Positions 10,545-21,742 of a stretch of DNA of 64,000 nt are shown one piece after another. A model generated the notes under the pieces. It was not told the origin of the DNA and searched no databases. It saw only the letters and a list, made by a program, of their open reading frames with translations. The translations under genes were made by a program, and so were the position numbers. Within the stretch, counting starts at the first letter, position 1, and each line of letters opens with the position of its first letter. Origin of the DNA: Setomelanomma holmii (Eukaryota; Ascomycota; Dothideomycetes; Pleosporales; Phaeosphaeriaceae); assembly GCA_010015745.1 (NCBI GenBank), contig ML978263.1, forward strand, positions 1-64,000, given 5' to 3'.

Positions 10545-11443
10545 GTCGACTGTATCCTCCTACTGCTTTTGGCAGGAAGGTAGGACAAGCTTGTCAAGCT
10601 TTACGGGTCGATCCACACCCGTGGAGACGAGTCTTGTTCCACGCTTTCACGTTGCTTGTCGTGATTCGCCTGGCTGCAATACACTCCTTCTTGATCCGAT
10701 CTAGTCTCCGGTAGGTCGCCGCCGAACACACTTCGTAGACGCGGAGAAGGGTGGTCGGAACGAATCGAGTGGGTAGGTAGTCCGCGCGTAGTAGATGCAA
10801 TGCGGAAGGACCGAGAGGAGAGATTAGGATGCTTCAGAGGTAGATTGGGGTGGTGGTACTAAGATGTATGAAAGGGACAAAGGCCACAGCCACTCAAGGC
10901 GCAGCTCCAGGCATCACGCCTCCAGGAGTCACGCTACGTGTTTGAGGCATGCTGGCAAGCTCATGAAGATCGTCAAGGCACGGAACCAGTCAGAAGCGTA
11001 TGTGCTGGGTGTGTTTGGAGGCACGTGGGGACCGTGCCTGAGCGATGCGACGCGTGAGCCCTGCGGCTTATCGCGATAGAGCTAAAGTGTGTTGGGGATA
11101 GTGCCAGCCGCGCACTCTGGAGCTGATTTGGACACGGCCGCTCCTTGACAGCATCAACACACCACATAATACCGACATGCTCTCTACTAAACTATCGTCA
11201 CGGGTTGTTTTACCGACACACCTTCCTGAATGGGCTTGAGACTAAAAGCCACATCAATTTTATCCGTGGTCAATGAACAGTCGCAGAGATGCACACGAAG
11301 CTGAATAGCGAAGTAAGATACACAATATGACATGTAGTGGATGAAGTTTATCGATTCGTCATAAGCCATTAGGCGTGGTATCTCATAAGGTAGTCGTGTC
11401 ATTACACCTTCCGCCCGCTCGGATCATCATCGTGTACAAGCAT
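10545..11443. other. Intergenic, 0.9 kb
   Basis: Upstream of the RNase T2 gene and downstream of the Hsp9/12 gene, both minus strand. Short open frames exist on both strands but none has a recognisable product or plausible splice partners. Confidence 0.5.
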
Positions 11444-11822
11444 CTAGTGCTTGTCCATGCCAAAAGCGTGCTTGGTCTTGTCCAAGAAGCCTTCCTTCGA
11501 GCCGCCGTGGACAGCTTCGTCCTTGCTACGGCCAAACTTGTCGCCGATGGACTGAGTGTTGGTCTTGCTGGAGTCTGGATGTATGTTAGTGGTTGCCTCG
11601 CAGAAGAGAGAGATGGCGAATCATACCGGGCTGCGCGCCACGAGCGACCTTGTCGGCTGATCCGGTGATGCCCTCCTTAGCCTTGTCGAGAGTCGACTTG
11701 GAAGAGTCGGGAGTCTGATGGTCATAATGTTAGTATTGATGTATACTTCGCATAGCCAAAGGCAGACATACCATCTTCTCGCCGGCTTTGGTGTGGAAGT
11801 CTTTGCGGAAAGCGTCAGACAT
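11444..11822 (-). CDS. Hsp9/Hsp12-type stress protein
   Basis: Small hydrophilic heat-shock/LEA-like protein of the Hsp9 (fission yeast) / Hsp12 (budding yeast) family, which coats membranes and is induced by heat, osmotic stress and starvation. Three exons on the minus strand: 11822-11772, 11714-11627 and 11574-11444, giving 89 residues. The family N-terminus MSDAFRKDFHTKAGEKM is followed by TPDSSKSTLDKAKEGITG and ends in FLDKTKHAFGMDKH; no cysteine, very high Lys/Asp/Gly/Ser. The introns (57 and 52 bp) each carry a CTAAC branch site, and both coding junctions are needed to keep the family sequence in frame. A TATA-like element lies about 107 bp upstream, and a TGACGTA (CRE-like) motif lies just beyond it. 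Confidence 0.95.
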
Positions 11823-13338
11823 GTTGGAGGATGTTTGATGTGATTTGGTATTGTTGTTTAGGTGGGATGTGAGGATTGTGAATTGTTGTTCGTTGATACG
11901 AGACTGTTGCAGCAAGAAGACTGGTGTTTATATCGACGAGCCAGAAGCTACGTCATGTTCACTTTCTGTTTGCATAGCCAGCAGGAGCGGCCACGACCTG
12001 GGATGCTACACTTGTGACAACCGACGTAACGGCTTTCGTCATACTGTCTGAGAGCAACATTTGGTGTCAGGGTTGGTGATATCGGGTACTGTTGCCATTG
12101 GGCGGCTTTGTTCGCCTGTTTGCATTGTGTGGTAAGCTGCAAGTAATGAGCAGGGGTCGTGGATAGACTGTAAGCATGCTGTTCGGTGGGGGAAGAACAA
12201 CCAGAAAGTGTAACTGCCGATGATATGTAACTTACACATTTACTTCCACCAGAGTGTGGCGACGACGATATTCGGAATACTTTGTGTAGCACGACGATGA
12301 AGATGCTGCAGTGTTTAAGTAATGTTCCTGCATTGCATGTTCGCAGGATGAGGCTTGATGAGTGGGGCAGTTTCGGGCCGCCCCTGCATTTGGCCGCGGC
12401 GCCACGTGCAATGACATCATTTGCACATCGCCAAGTCTTCGGGAAACAAGCTTAACTCTTCAATGCCATAGCAACAAGGAAATTTCTCGCCACTGGATGA
12501 TCAGAATTTTCTACTCATTCGAACCTCTCGATCCTCGTGGCTGACCTTTGACGTACCGTAGTCATGCGGACAGGACTTTGAAGCAAGCAAGCATCGCGAT
12601 GATTTCGAAGATCATGTCGGCCGAGCCACAATCTTGTGGTATGAAGCAGAAGTAAATCTTATGGCTGACCTATGTAGCAAATGAGATCTGTGCAGTGCCA
12701 GGCAAACTTTGAATCCTGGTGATGCTACTGCCGACGACCAAGGGTGATCGAGGTGGTCTCGACACCATGTTCTTGCGCAAGTCGACTGCAACCCAGTTGA
12801 CAATTCAGTGAGGAGTGTCGCCATGAAATGGATGAAGGTCTTTGGCGTGTGCTTTTGAGTCGCGACGACCAGCTTATTGATTCTAGGAGCACGTGTGCGG
12901 ATGTCGGGATCGAACTATCCATAACAACACCAAGGCGACTGACTTAGAGTTTTTCTTCGGATAGAGGTAGTCGACTAGCTCAAGCTACCTATCGTTGGTC
13001 GGTCTGCCACCAGCTGTGCGAACTATACCGCAGAAGGTCCTGTGTCATTTTGGAGCCACTTCACCAGCAAAACCGGACAGGTTGTGAAGACGAGTGTTCC
13101 TCTGGTGACTCTACCCTAAATGATCATGGCAAGATAATTATATCTGGTCGCTAAATCCAGGTGTGATTTCTAGGTAGAGGTGTAGATGGTTCACTTTGGT
13201 AACCTAGGAAAGTTGGACCATGGAACCGCGTCTTTTGTGGGTCAATCAACGTACCTTCCAAATATTCTCTCCCTCTTTCATCCCTCACGCTCCAACTCTT
13301 TCACAACCAGAACCGCCTTGTATGAGAAACCTCTCACC
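11823..13338. other. Intergenic, 1.5 kb
   Basis: Apart from the promoter motifs of the Hsp9/12 gene, I see no gene. Open frames are short, overlapping and without motif. The last part leads into the decayed gene at 13339. Confidence 0.5.
11928..11955 (-). promoter_or_regulatory. TATA and CRE-like motifs of the Hsp9/12 gene
   Basis: Minus strand carries GATATAAA near 11928-11936 and TGACGTA near 11949-11955, about 107-135 bp upstream of the start codon. Stress genes commonly have strong TATA boxes and bZIP (Atf1-type) sites; binding is inferred. Confidence 0.35.
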
Positions 13339-14430
13339 ATGTCGTCTCCAAAGACACCTAGCTGTTCACGCCCGGCTTCACCTGAACCTTTAGCACCGCT
13401 GCATGAACTAAGACGAGCATATCAGGCAGGCAATCGACACATCTTTCTGAACGACAACGCGTACATCTGGGGCCACTGGCAGGGAGGTAATGGGTCGTAT
13501 TTTCCTCCTTCAGCTGCGACAGAGGACGAATTCGCCGGTATGGCAAGAACGATTAGCAACAAACTTACCATCTTATAATGGACTCATGAGTTCCACAAAT
13601 ATTACAAGAATAACAATTGCAGCTATTCAGGCCCGTCTGAAGCAATTTAGCGCACCTGGTTTGCCGTGAATGAGACAGCAAGGACAGACTTCAACTTTAC
13701 TTCGCGAAACCGATGCTACCTAGGCCTGACGTAGCGGACTCGTCAAGCATTCCCAAGCTGCTAAGCTTGCACCGCAAGCTTTGCCGATTAGCTGAAGAGA
13801 TCATGCGCAGACCGACCGAATACAAAGTGCTACCACTTTGCCGCGCTATTATGACGGTCATGGACCAGCCTGTCTCACCAGCGGACTTCGAGGACTCCCG
13901 CACCAGCCAGGGGTCCAATATCGCTTGAACGATTCGCAGAGAAACAGAATGTGCTCTTGGTTCGGACAGGCGATGCAAGCAACTTGAGTGCTCCCGTCGA
14001 TTGCTCGGACATTGCTATGTACGCTGTCCCAATAGCGCGGCCCTCCGCCCTCCGATTAGATGGACATCATATCGAGATGATCCGCATCCCCGTTTCGATA
14101 GCCGTGCCGTTCCTGTACCGCTTGTAACAGGGAGAAGAAGCGACGAACCCAGGATTGTATGCTCACTTGATCAACAAAAGCGACCTCCGAAGCCACTGCT
14201 CACTCTGAACGAACAAAGTCAGTCGTGATTGGGACACTCCAGCTACCTACTACCCTCAATCTGGAGACGACTGGATCCGTGAGGTATTCGATGGTCAGAA
14301 GTATCACGGCGGCGGAGAAGATGGCCACTATATTAAGGATGCGAAACAACGCGTGGTAAAGAGGGCATTAGGCGATCCTGACTGGGATGATCTAGAGGAG
14401 GACAGGTGGTGGGGTTCAAATTGGCAGTGA
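13339..14430 (+). pseudogene. Decayed protein-coding gene, family unknown
   Basis: A coding-like reading runs through this stretch but is broken. Frame 1 starts MSSPKTPSCSRPASPEPL, passes IWGHWQGGNGSYFPPS, and then continues to read coding-like sequence (WTHEFHKYYKNNN, RTWFAVNETARTDFNF) across in-frame stops TAA 13576, TAG 13648 and TAG 13732. Between about 13735 and 13923 the coding-like sequence (SLHRKLCRLAEEIMRRP) lies in another frame; it then returns to frame 1 (LERFAEKQNVLLV; YYPQSGDDWIREVFDG; DPDWDDLEEDRWW) with further stops TAA 14125 and TGA 14206 before the terminal TGA at 14428. I could not remove the stops with introns of the size usual here without deleting good coding sequence. 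No known domain is recognised. The alternative is a gene with several unusual introns. Confidence 0.55.
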
Positions 14431-15317
14431 TCAACACCCAGGCGTTCCACGAAGTCCTCGCGCTTCACTGTGACCGCGACTTGCAGGTTGTGCCAGCTGA
14501 GCAGTGAGGGGATGAACAGACAGATCCTTCCCATATAGTCCCAAACACCTAGCCTTGGGAATCGCTTTTAATGCGCAAGTCTTTGAAGCTTCTTTTATTC
14601 TTTAATCGTCCGGCTACCAGGCTTCTGGTCCTCTATGGAAAAGTCGTCGTTCGAGTCGATCAGGTCTGTGCGGGATTTCGTTGCGCCTGCCTCAAGGGGC
14701 GCGACTGCCCGATATTATGAACGGCCCGCAAACAAGCTGCCACGTCGCAAGACGAAAAGAAGAGGCTGGCATGCATCATAGTCAGGAGCAGCTAATGCAG
14801 GAACAAGGCCCTGCTTCTGGAAGGAAATTCTCCGAGCATGGGTGTGCGACGGTGATTGGTGGTTGGGGCTTATGACGTTGCCGGGATCGTTGCTAGGCGA
14901 CGCGTTGTTTGGCCCAGCCATCTCTCGCGGGCCCAGCCACACCACCAACCTCACAATTTCCATCGAGACCAAAAGTATTGGGGGAGCAGCCAGAGAAGAG
15001 AGACACACACACATTCTAAGCTACCCACCTTCAATCCACACCTCGCACTATTCTTCCGCACAGGAGGCATCTGACAATTGTCGTCGCAGTTTACATTCCG
15101 ACCGAACGCTGCAAGAGCCATCCGAACGAACTTCGCACGCATTTCGCAGCCATTTTCGAGACCAGCCCAATCACTCGCTGTCCCCTACGTTCTCCAAGTG
15201 GGACATCTTGACCAGCCGACGCCTGAGTGCATTCCGTCGCAACTCACTCCCGGCCCTTGAGGGCGCAGGGACTCCAACACCCATTCCACACACAGTCGGA
15301 GGCGAGACACGCACAAA
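14431..15317. other. Intergenic, leader of the Fig1-like gene
   Basis: No supported gene. A plus-strand frame at 14842-15477 overlaps the first exons of the Fig1-like gene in another frame and has no family resemblance; I regard it as chance. The last 350 bp are pyrimidine- and CA-rich, as in fungal 5' leaders. Confidence 0.5.
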
Positions 15318-16235
15318 ATGGCGAATCTACGGTTCGCGGTTAGCATGCAACGTGAGTACCACATGGCAGGTGGTAGAAGGAATGCAGGCTGACAATTCTT
15401 CTAGGGCTAATACCGTTCCTGGGCTTCCACCACGTGCTCATGGTATTAATAGCTGTCGCTATCATTCTACTATGTGAGTCCCATCGCCTCATTCATTGCA
15501 TCATACAGCGGCTGACAGCAGGCAGCACTATTACTAGCAGGATGCTCGTCCACATCACCGCTCATCCCAGGCATCTTCCTCATTTCGCTATGGTACGAAA
15601 AGTACACACCCGCCTACTCCACCGAACAAGTCGATCCTGGTGTCACGCAAGCGATTGCCAACATTGTTGGTAATGCGCACCTGGGTGTGCGTGTCGGATA
15701 CTTCGGCATTTGCATCAACAGAGACGGCGGTGGCTACATTTGCTCGAATAACGCCACAGCGCTAGTGGACAATCTGTCTGTGGACCAGGACCCGCTCAAT
15801 CTCGTGTGGGTAGCGGCGACATTCAAAGACGCCGTCGTTTTCCCGTACCTCCTCATCGTCGCCATCATCCTAGCCTTCTTCACGTTCGTCCTCCTTGCAA
15901 CCTTCCCTGGCTGGCACGAGGAGCGCGACGAGCGCACAGGATCCGATGTCGATGTCAAGCCCTTCCCATCAAGACCTGTCTCGCAAGTTGCTCTCGCCCT
16001 CATCTTCGTCGCATCCATCTTCGTCCTCGTCTCCGTGCTATGGCAACACACCGCGTCCGTAGCCGCCGCGACAATAGCACAAGACTTAGGGAACGGCAGT
16101 GTCAAGTCAGGAGTCGGAACATCAGCCATGGTACTCGGCTGGTTCGGCTTCGTATTATTGATAATAGTAACCATCGGGTTACTCGTCATGATCCTCAGCA
16201 TCATTGTTCTCGACCGCCTGACCGACAACGACTAA
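15318..16235 (+). CDS. FIG1: Fig1-domain plasma-membrane protein
   Basis: Member of the Fig1 family, claudin-like tetraspan proteins that act in low-affinity calcium influx and membrane fusion during mating and hyphal fusion. Three exons: 15318-15351, 15405-15473 and 15526-16235, giving 270 residues, the usual size. Four membrane segments are visible: residues about 13-40 (FHHVLMVLIAVAIILL), about 170-190 (FPYLLIVAIILAFFTFVLL), about 215-235 (VALALIFVASIFVLVSV) and the C-terminal one (MVLGWFGFVLLIIVTIGLL). The Fig1 hallmark GYFGICI lies in the first extracellular loop, which also has paired cysteines (ICI...YICS). The first exon codes only 11 residues; it is accepted because both junctions keep the first membrane segment in frame. 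The acceptor of intron 2 (15525) is one of several AGs in a row and is chosen by frame. Confidence 0.88.
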
Positions 16236-16717
16236 GGACCTTGACGATCAGAATCAGAGAGCATTGGACATTTTTGTTGGCAAGACTGTATTTTGGCGCC
16301 GAGCGTACTTGGCTTTTCACTTCGCTTCATTTGGATACGCGAACGATTACATACCCTTTTTTTTTTGGCGATGCATGCGCAGCTTGCTGCCCCCAGAACG
16401 ACATATTGGCATAATTGGCGTTGGTTTTAATGTTCTTTGCATACGCATTGGAGCGGGCTCACTTGAGCTGGGAATGCATGGCTTGGATGAGAAAAGAGGG
16501 ATGGAATTGAATGGGATGGAATGATGGAGTGTATCTATGTAGTCAACGAACGAAAGAATCAAAGAATGATATTGCGGACACGCAATACATTACTTCATCA
16601 CCAATGAGATGTGTGTGATGTGATGCTGCAAGATCCTAACGATATGATAATGATGCCGGCGAGGTGTTAATATTGCTTGCCATTTACACATTACTCATTA
16701 CAGCACTAAAACTATCT
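16236..16717. other. Convergent 3' spacer
   Basis: 482 bp between two genes that end toward each other. Contains a T-run near 16351-16363 and no gene. Confidence 0.5.
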
Positions 16718-19700
16718 TCACATCATCACTACGCAGCTTGACATAACCATGCCCATCAACCACCATATACACCTCCCTCCCTCGATTCTTACCGCACCAC
16801 CCGTAGCTTTCGTCCCACTCCCACTAGCGCTTCCCGTCCCAGTTCCCGTCCCCCCTCCCCCTCCACCAGCAGTACTAAACCCAACCGTCCTACTCCCAAC
16901 CACAACCCCCGTCCCACCCGCATCCGACACCACTGTGCCATCCAGTGTAACTCCAGTTCCACTTGGACTCAGCGTAATTCCTAGTTCGGGAATAACCACG
17001 CTCGACCCTTGACGCGTTGCTGTGTATATGTGTCCGTTGATTGTTACTAGTGCTGTTGATGTTGGTGAGGGGGTGATTTGTGCGTTTGCATTTGCCACGG
17101 AGGCGGGCGTTGGAAGGGTTGGATTGGCGATACCCGGAATGCTAGAAAATGGAATCGTGGAAGTGAGTCCGTCGGAAGTGTTGACAAGCACAATCCCAGA
17201 TCCGCCTGGCGCTTGACTCAACACCAGCCCGTTCGCGAGCGTGACCGGTGCGCTGCCGAGTGAGAATAGGGTGCCGGACACGAGGACGCTGGTCGTTTTT
17301 CCCCCGTTGTGATCCTCGCCTAGGATCGCGGTCGCGGTGATGTGTTCGCCACCTGGAAGTGTGATGATCACGCCAGCTGAGGGTGCTGGTGCGTCTGGGC
17401 TTGGCAGGTTGATTGTGGCAAAAGGAGCGCCGGGTGTGTTGATGATGAGGTGTGTTGGGTCGAGGAGGGAGATTGTAGTGTCGCGGTTGGGGCCGAGGGT
17501 TAGGGCTGGGACACCTGGGTTGAGGATTAGGGTGCCGATGGTGATTTGGGATGGATTTGTTGGATTAATGATGATGGGGGTTGGGCCGATGGAGCCGATC
17601 GTTGTGGGTGTGGGTGGTGCTGCGATGGGCGCTGGAGTTACTCTTGGTGTTTGAATTGGGGCTGGGTTTTGGCCTTGATTTCCTGGGCTAGGTGCTGGAT
17701 TTGGCTGTGGATTTGGCTGTGGATTTGGCTGTGGATTTGTGTTCGGGTTGCCTGGCTGCGATGGATCGGATGGATTGCCTGAATCTTGCGGATCATTTGA
17801 CTCCTGGGGAGGAAAAGGCTCATCTTGACTTGGCGGTGGCCCAGGATTACCTGGACTGTTGTCGGGATCGGCTGGATCACTTTGCCATGGCAGTGGCTGT
17901 CCAGGTGCAATCGGTGTATGTGTCGGCTCGTTCTGTTGTGGTGGCGATTGACCCGGCGTAGGAGCTGGTCCTCCTTGAGGCGGTACTGTGGTTGTAGCGA
18001 ACATATTCCCGACAGTACTAAGGGCAATCGGTGGATCGTACAGGCCTCCCAAGTCCAGATCACAGGTTGACCATCGCGGATCGAGGCGGCGAATGGCTTC
18101 CGGCACCGCAATTCGTGGATTATAAGGTCCCTCCATGGTCGAGCAGTGGTGCACTTGGCAGTAATCCAATCCAGCCCATGCGCTCCATGGGTAAGGTGAT
18201 ACCAGGTCCGCGAAGTTAAAGCTATACAAGTTGTTCCCATAATCGAGTCCGCTCACTGTGCTGCCCTTTTCAGGCCAAGGAGCCCAAGTTGCACGCAAGG
18301 AGTAAAGTTCGGATGGTGCCATTGTCAGGATGTTGCCGTGCTGGGTTGACCCAACCTCAACAGAAGTGCCGCTCCAATTGCACTGCGCATTGATGCCCTT
18401 TAGAGAAACATACACATTTCCGGAGAACCAAGTTGTGTTTCCAGGGAGGATAGCATATGGGCCCGTGCTAATGGGGGACCAAGTATAGTTGGTCGGGGGT
18501 TGCGAGGTGATTGGACCAGGCGGAGCCGTTGCACACATATCGCGGGTCGCATTTGTTTGCGGAGGGAACCAAAAGATTTCCACCTCATCACCACTGATCT
18601 TACACTGTGCTCCTGGAGTACACGTAGGCCTCGCGGTTCGGCATGACGGCGTGTAAGGTGTATTCGTGAAATCGACAGTGTGCTGTATGGTTACAGGTGG
18701 ACCGCCTGCAGTCATTGTCTTCCCACAGGCACAGACTAGACCTCCAGGCGGTGGTGTGGTTATAATCAGGTACTGACCCTTAATATAATATTTTTCAATG
18801 TCCTCCGTGCCAAGGGATATCGTCGCTGGCGAGGGTGTCGGAAATGTGGTTGTAACTCCATTGACAACCCAATAGCTGGCACCGCTTCCGAGCGACACGA
18901 TCGTGTTCGCCTTCTCAAAGGAGATTGCGTCGTATACGCTTTTTGCCGTAGAATATCGCGACCATAACCCCTCACAATCATCCCAATTTACCGTGCAATT
19001 CGGATCAGAGTATTTGTCCCATCCGATCTTCTCGACAAGATAAGTCGTGGTCAGCGGAGCAAGTGTCGTTGTTATGGTAGCAGTGGGAGTCGATGTTATT
19101 ACTCTTGGGTGACCATCGCAAAGTGTGTAATACTGGGACTCATAGTACGTGCTTTTGTATTTTAGCGGGGCCATGAAGCAAATAGATAAGCGTAACATAC
19201 TGTATTTCATAGACCGTCGTGCTTCTGATCGTCTCAGTCGTATATCCTTGGACAGCACTGACCTTAAGGTCGTCGCTATTTATCGAGGTGAAGCTATACC
19301 ATGCATTCTGGCATTGAAGCGCAAATGCGCTACCTGGACGGGCTTAGTCCTGGAGTACAGTTTGTGTGGAGGATGCCTACCAGTTCCGTGTTGAGGAATG
19401 GGAGCAGAGAAGTTGCCCGCCCAGGGGTTTACGTAGACTGTGGGCTTTGGAGACGATGCTGCACTGCTGCTGACATTCAATGGTGCCGAAATTGAGGATA
19501 GCGCAGCCGATGGACTACTTTGAGAATACAAGCTAGAAGAAGAGGGTGTGAAGGTCGATGTCCCAGAGCTGCTGCTTGTCGAATTCAGAGCGCTCGAAGT
19601 CAATGAAGAGCTCGAGCTTGATCGTAGGCCAGAGGGCGATGATGTTACTAAAAAAGTCAATGTCTTTCCTAGAAGTGGAAGGTTCTTCTGTCACTCACAA

Positions 19701-19750
19701 GACTGAGCGCATGCGGTTAATAGCCCGCTAAGCAAGACAGTGACTTTCAT
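16718..19750 (-). CDS. Ser/Pro-rich putative cell-wall protein
   Basis: Unrecognised secreted surface-type protein, 961 residues. Four exons on the minus strand: 19750-19699, 19647-19381, 19333-19201 and 19151-16718. The first exon supplies a signal peptide (MKVTVLLSGLLTACA), which the longest unspliced frame lacks. Then come a Ser/Thr-rich segment, a Cys-containing extracellular region (about 110-420, with several N-glycosylation sequons such as NCT, NAT, NYT, NTT), a long Pro/Asn/Gln/Asp-rich stalk containing tandem NPQP units, a Thr/Gly/Ser-rich region with repeating valine-threonine strands, and a short hydrophobic tail after a Gly/Ser stretch that could be a GPI-anchor signal. The three introns are 47-51 bp, and phases 1, 1 and 2 all agree. 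Architecture suggests a wall-anchored or adhesin-like protein; no catalytic motif is seen. Confidence 0.8.
17698..17740 (-). repeat. 12-bp tandem repeat coding NPQP
   Basis: Between three and four near-identical 12-bp units (plus strand GGATTTGGCTGT) inside the proline-rich stalk of the putative wall protein. Frame-preserving, so length variation between strains is expected. Confidence 0.85.
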
Positions 19751-20370
19751 ATCTGCAACGCAACTGCCACCTTTTACGCGATTTCTGCGCGACGAGTCCT
19801 TCTTGATGCGCAGCTTCGGTGGTGAAGAACGTCAAAGGACGCATTTTCCGTCTTTTCGGTGACCACTCGTACCACGCTCCATCGAGGTAGCTACCGCGAC
19901 ACCCATGTAAAGCGGCTCTCCGATATGAAAGCTGTGGCTTGGAGAAGCAAGATACATTAAGCTCGTGAGCGCAGGATGCGCAAAGGAGGTCAAGAAGTGA
20001 GCCTTGCGGTATTGTTGCCATATTAACTTGCATGGATGTCACTCATGCTTAATATCGCGGGCGAATGAACGCACTCCGTCCCCTGATCGGACCCCAAAAG
20101 GACAGTACTGGACCCTGCGCATCTCCGTACGTGCAGCGGCGGGCAATTACCGTTGCCACATCTTTTCGTCTTTGGTGGGATACAGCTGATGGCTCCCGGA
20201 CTTGCGTAGTGGACATTCGTTGACTCGACTGAGGTTTGTCGAGTGGTTAGGGTGGTGCAGGCGCTAGGTAGCGGGCCAAGTGACAACCAAGCAAAGATTT
20301 CCAAATCTCACGGAGAATTCAAAAAAACAATATCGTCGTGAGAATTGACATTCCCAAGGATGTGTGGTTA
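19751..20370. other. Intergenic, wall-protein promoter
   Basis: 620 bp upstream of the wall-protein gene and downstream of the tRNA. No gene seen. A run of seven A (plus strand, about 20322-20328) is a T-run on the minus strand 43-49 nt past the tRNA 3' end and may terminate Pol III transcription. Confidence 0.45.
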
Positions 20371-20464
20371 CGACACCGACGCGATTCGAACGCGCGAGGC
20401 CGAAGCCATTAGATGACTGAATGAAGATTCAAGTCTAACCCATTAACCACTCTGGCACGGTGTC
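20371..20464 (-). tRNA. tRNA-Ser(UGA) with a 13-nt intron
   Basis: Folds as a type II tRNA. The acceptor stem pairs GACACCG with CGGTGTC plus discriminator G; the T arm is GCGCG-TTCGAAT-CGCGT; there is a long variable arm (TGGCTTCGGCC), as in serine tRNAs. The anticodon stem is TTAGA/TCTAA with loop CT-TGA-A, interrupted after position 37 by the 13-nt intron TCTTCATTCAGTC. Anticodon TGA reads UCA, UCG or UCU by wobble. The mature form has 81 nt before CCA addition. Confidence 0.93.
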
Positions 20465-20656
20465 CATTTGGAACATGAGAAAATTTTAAATCTAGATATC
20501 ATATATTCTTATTGTTTTGATCAACAGAGCGCCCGCGCTATCCTGGCCACGATGATGCTGAAATTTCACCAAGGGGAGGCTGCGGGCTAGAGCGGGGGGC
20601 ACATTGAGTCAGGCGGGCTTCAGCAGCTTTTGTTAGCGCATCGTATCATTGGTTCT

Positions 20657-21546
20657 TTACAGGCTAGACTTCCGACTCAACGCCCAGGTCCTTTTCTCCT
20701 TCTCGTACGAGACCTTGCCTTCCTTTTGCAACTTGTCAAGAATCTGCAATACTCCTCGCTCTGCAGGCTCCCACAGATTCTCAGGATAGTCCTTGTAGAT
20801 CACCTTGACAATATCCATTGATGTCCAGCCATGCTCTTTGTCCTGCGCCAGTACATCCAGAACTTGCTTCTCGCGCTGTTTCCGGTGCTTGATGTACTCC
20901 AGTATCTTTGCAGGGCCGTCTTCAATCACTGGACCGTGACCAGGATATGCGCGACCTTTGAATTGCCTGGACATGCTGTCGAGGCTCTTCATGTATGCTG
21001 CGAGGTCTTCGAACACAGCTGTACCCTGACCGAGGACGTTGTCGGCTGTAAACATCGCGTCCTCTTCCTCGAGCACCAGCGCCATATGATCCGTTGTGTG
21101 GCCTGGACAGTGGAAGGCTCGCAGTGTCGCGCCTTCGATTCCGAACTTCTGCCCATCACTGATGTCAAGCCAATCATCATGTGGATCGTTCTTGTAAATC
21201 TTGGTTTTAGGCGAGTGCTCGAGAAGATCGGGTACGCCTTGGATGTGATCGTGATGCCAGTGCGTCAAGATCGCCTTTTCGAGTGTGATGTTTTCATCTT
21301 CCAATACTGACTTGATTGAGGCTATCCATTCTGGCTTGCCCTCACCAGTATCAATAAGAAGCCTTCTTGCGCCTTGGCCGACAATGTATGTGTTGGTGCC
21401 TTGCAGGGTGAACTGCTTATTTGTTAATACCTGGCACTGCGGAAGCGCACCGCGAACCTGACCTTGCTAGGATTGCCTCCAAGCACTCGAATAACGCGGC
21501 TGCTCAGCTTCTCTATCCTCGGCAGGGGCACTAAGGTTTCAGCCAT
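20657..21546 (-). CDS. Metallo-beta-lactamase fold protein, LACTB2-like
   Basis: LACTB2-type member of the metallo-beta-lactamase superfamily; animal LACTB2 is a mitochondrial endoribonuclease, while fungal relatives also act as thioesterases in polyketide clusters. Two exons on the minus strand, 21546-21463 and 21412-20657, 279 residues. The N-terminal core GGNPSK-FTLQGTNTY is completed by splicing. The zinc motif HWHHDH (HxHxDH) is intact, followed by the metal-binding FHCPGHTTDH, TADNVLG and AYPGHG motifs. A C-terminal winged-helix-like region carries KHRKQREKQVLDVL. No polyketide gene is nearby, so the housekeeping role is more likely. It diverges from the EFM5-like gene across 196 bp. 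Confidence 0.92.
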
Positions 21547-21742
21547 CTTCGAGTACAACCTTTGCGAGGTGAAGTAAGCAAGACATCGCGACACCTGCAT
21601 GGTGTCACTCTTACCTGGTGCTCTCCTCGTTGAACCGAGGCAAGTCGCTTATCGATAGTGATCGCGCGACTTGACTCAAAATTGCGAACTAGACTATCAC
21701 TTTTCAGGAACACCATACAGAGCAGTGTAACTCAAGTCCAAG
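21547..21742. promoter_or_regulatory. Bidirectional promoter, 196 bp
   Basis: The start codons of the LACTB2-like and EFM5-like genes face away from each other across 196 bp, so both promoters must share this interval. No TATA box is obvious. Confidence 0.5.

Noticed and set aside
14842..15477. Plus-strand 211-codon frame
   Set aside because: It overlaps the spliced Fig1-like exons in another frame and lacks any recognisable feature.
16351..16363. T-run as a Pol III terminator
   Set aside because: No Pol III gene lies upstream of it on that strand.
20657..21546. Lactamase-like gene as part of a polyketide cluster
   Set aside because: No polyketide synthase, transporter or regulator lies nearby; the sequence fits the LACTB2 housekeeping branch.
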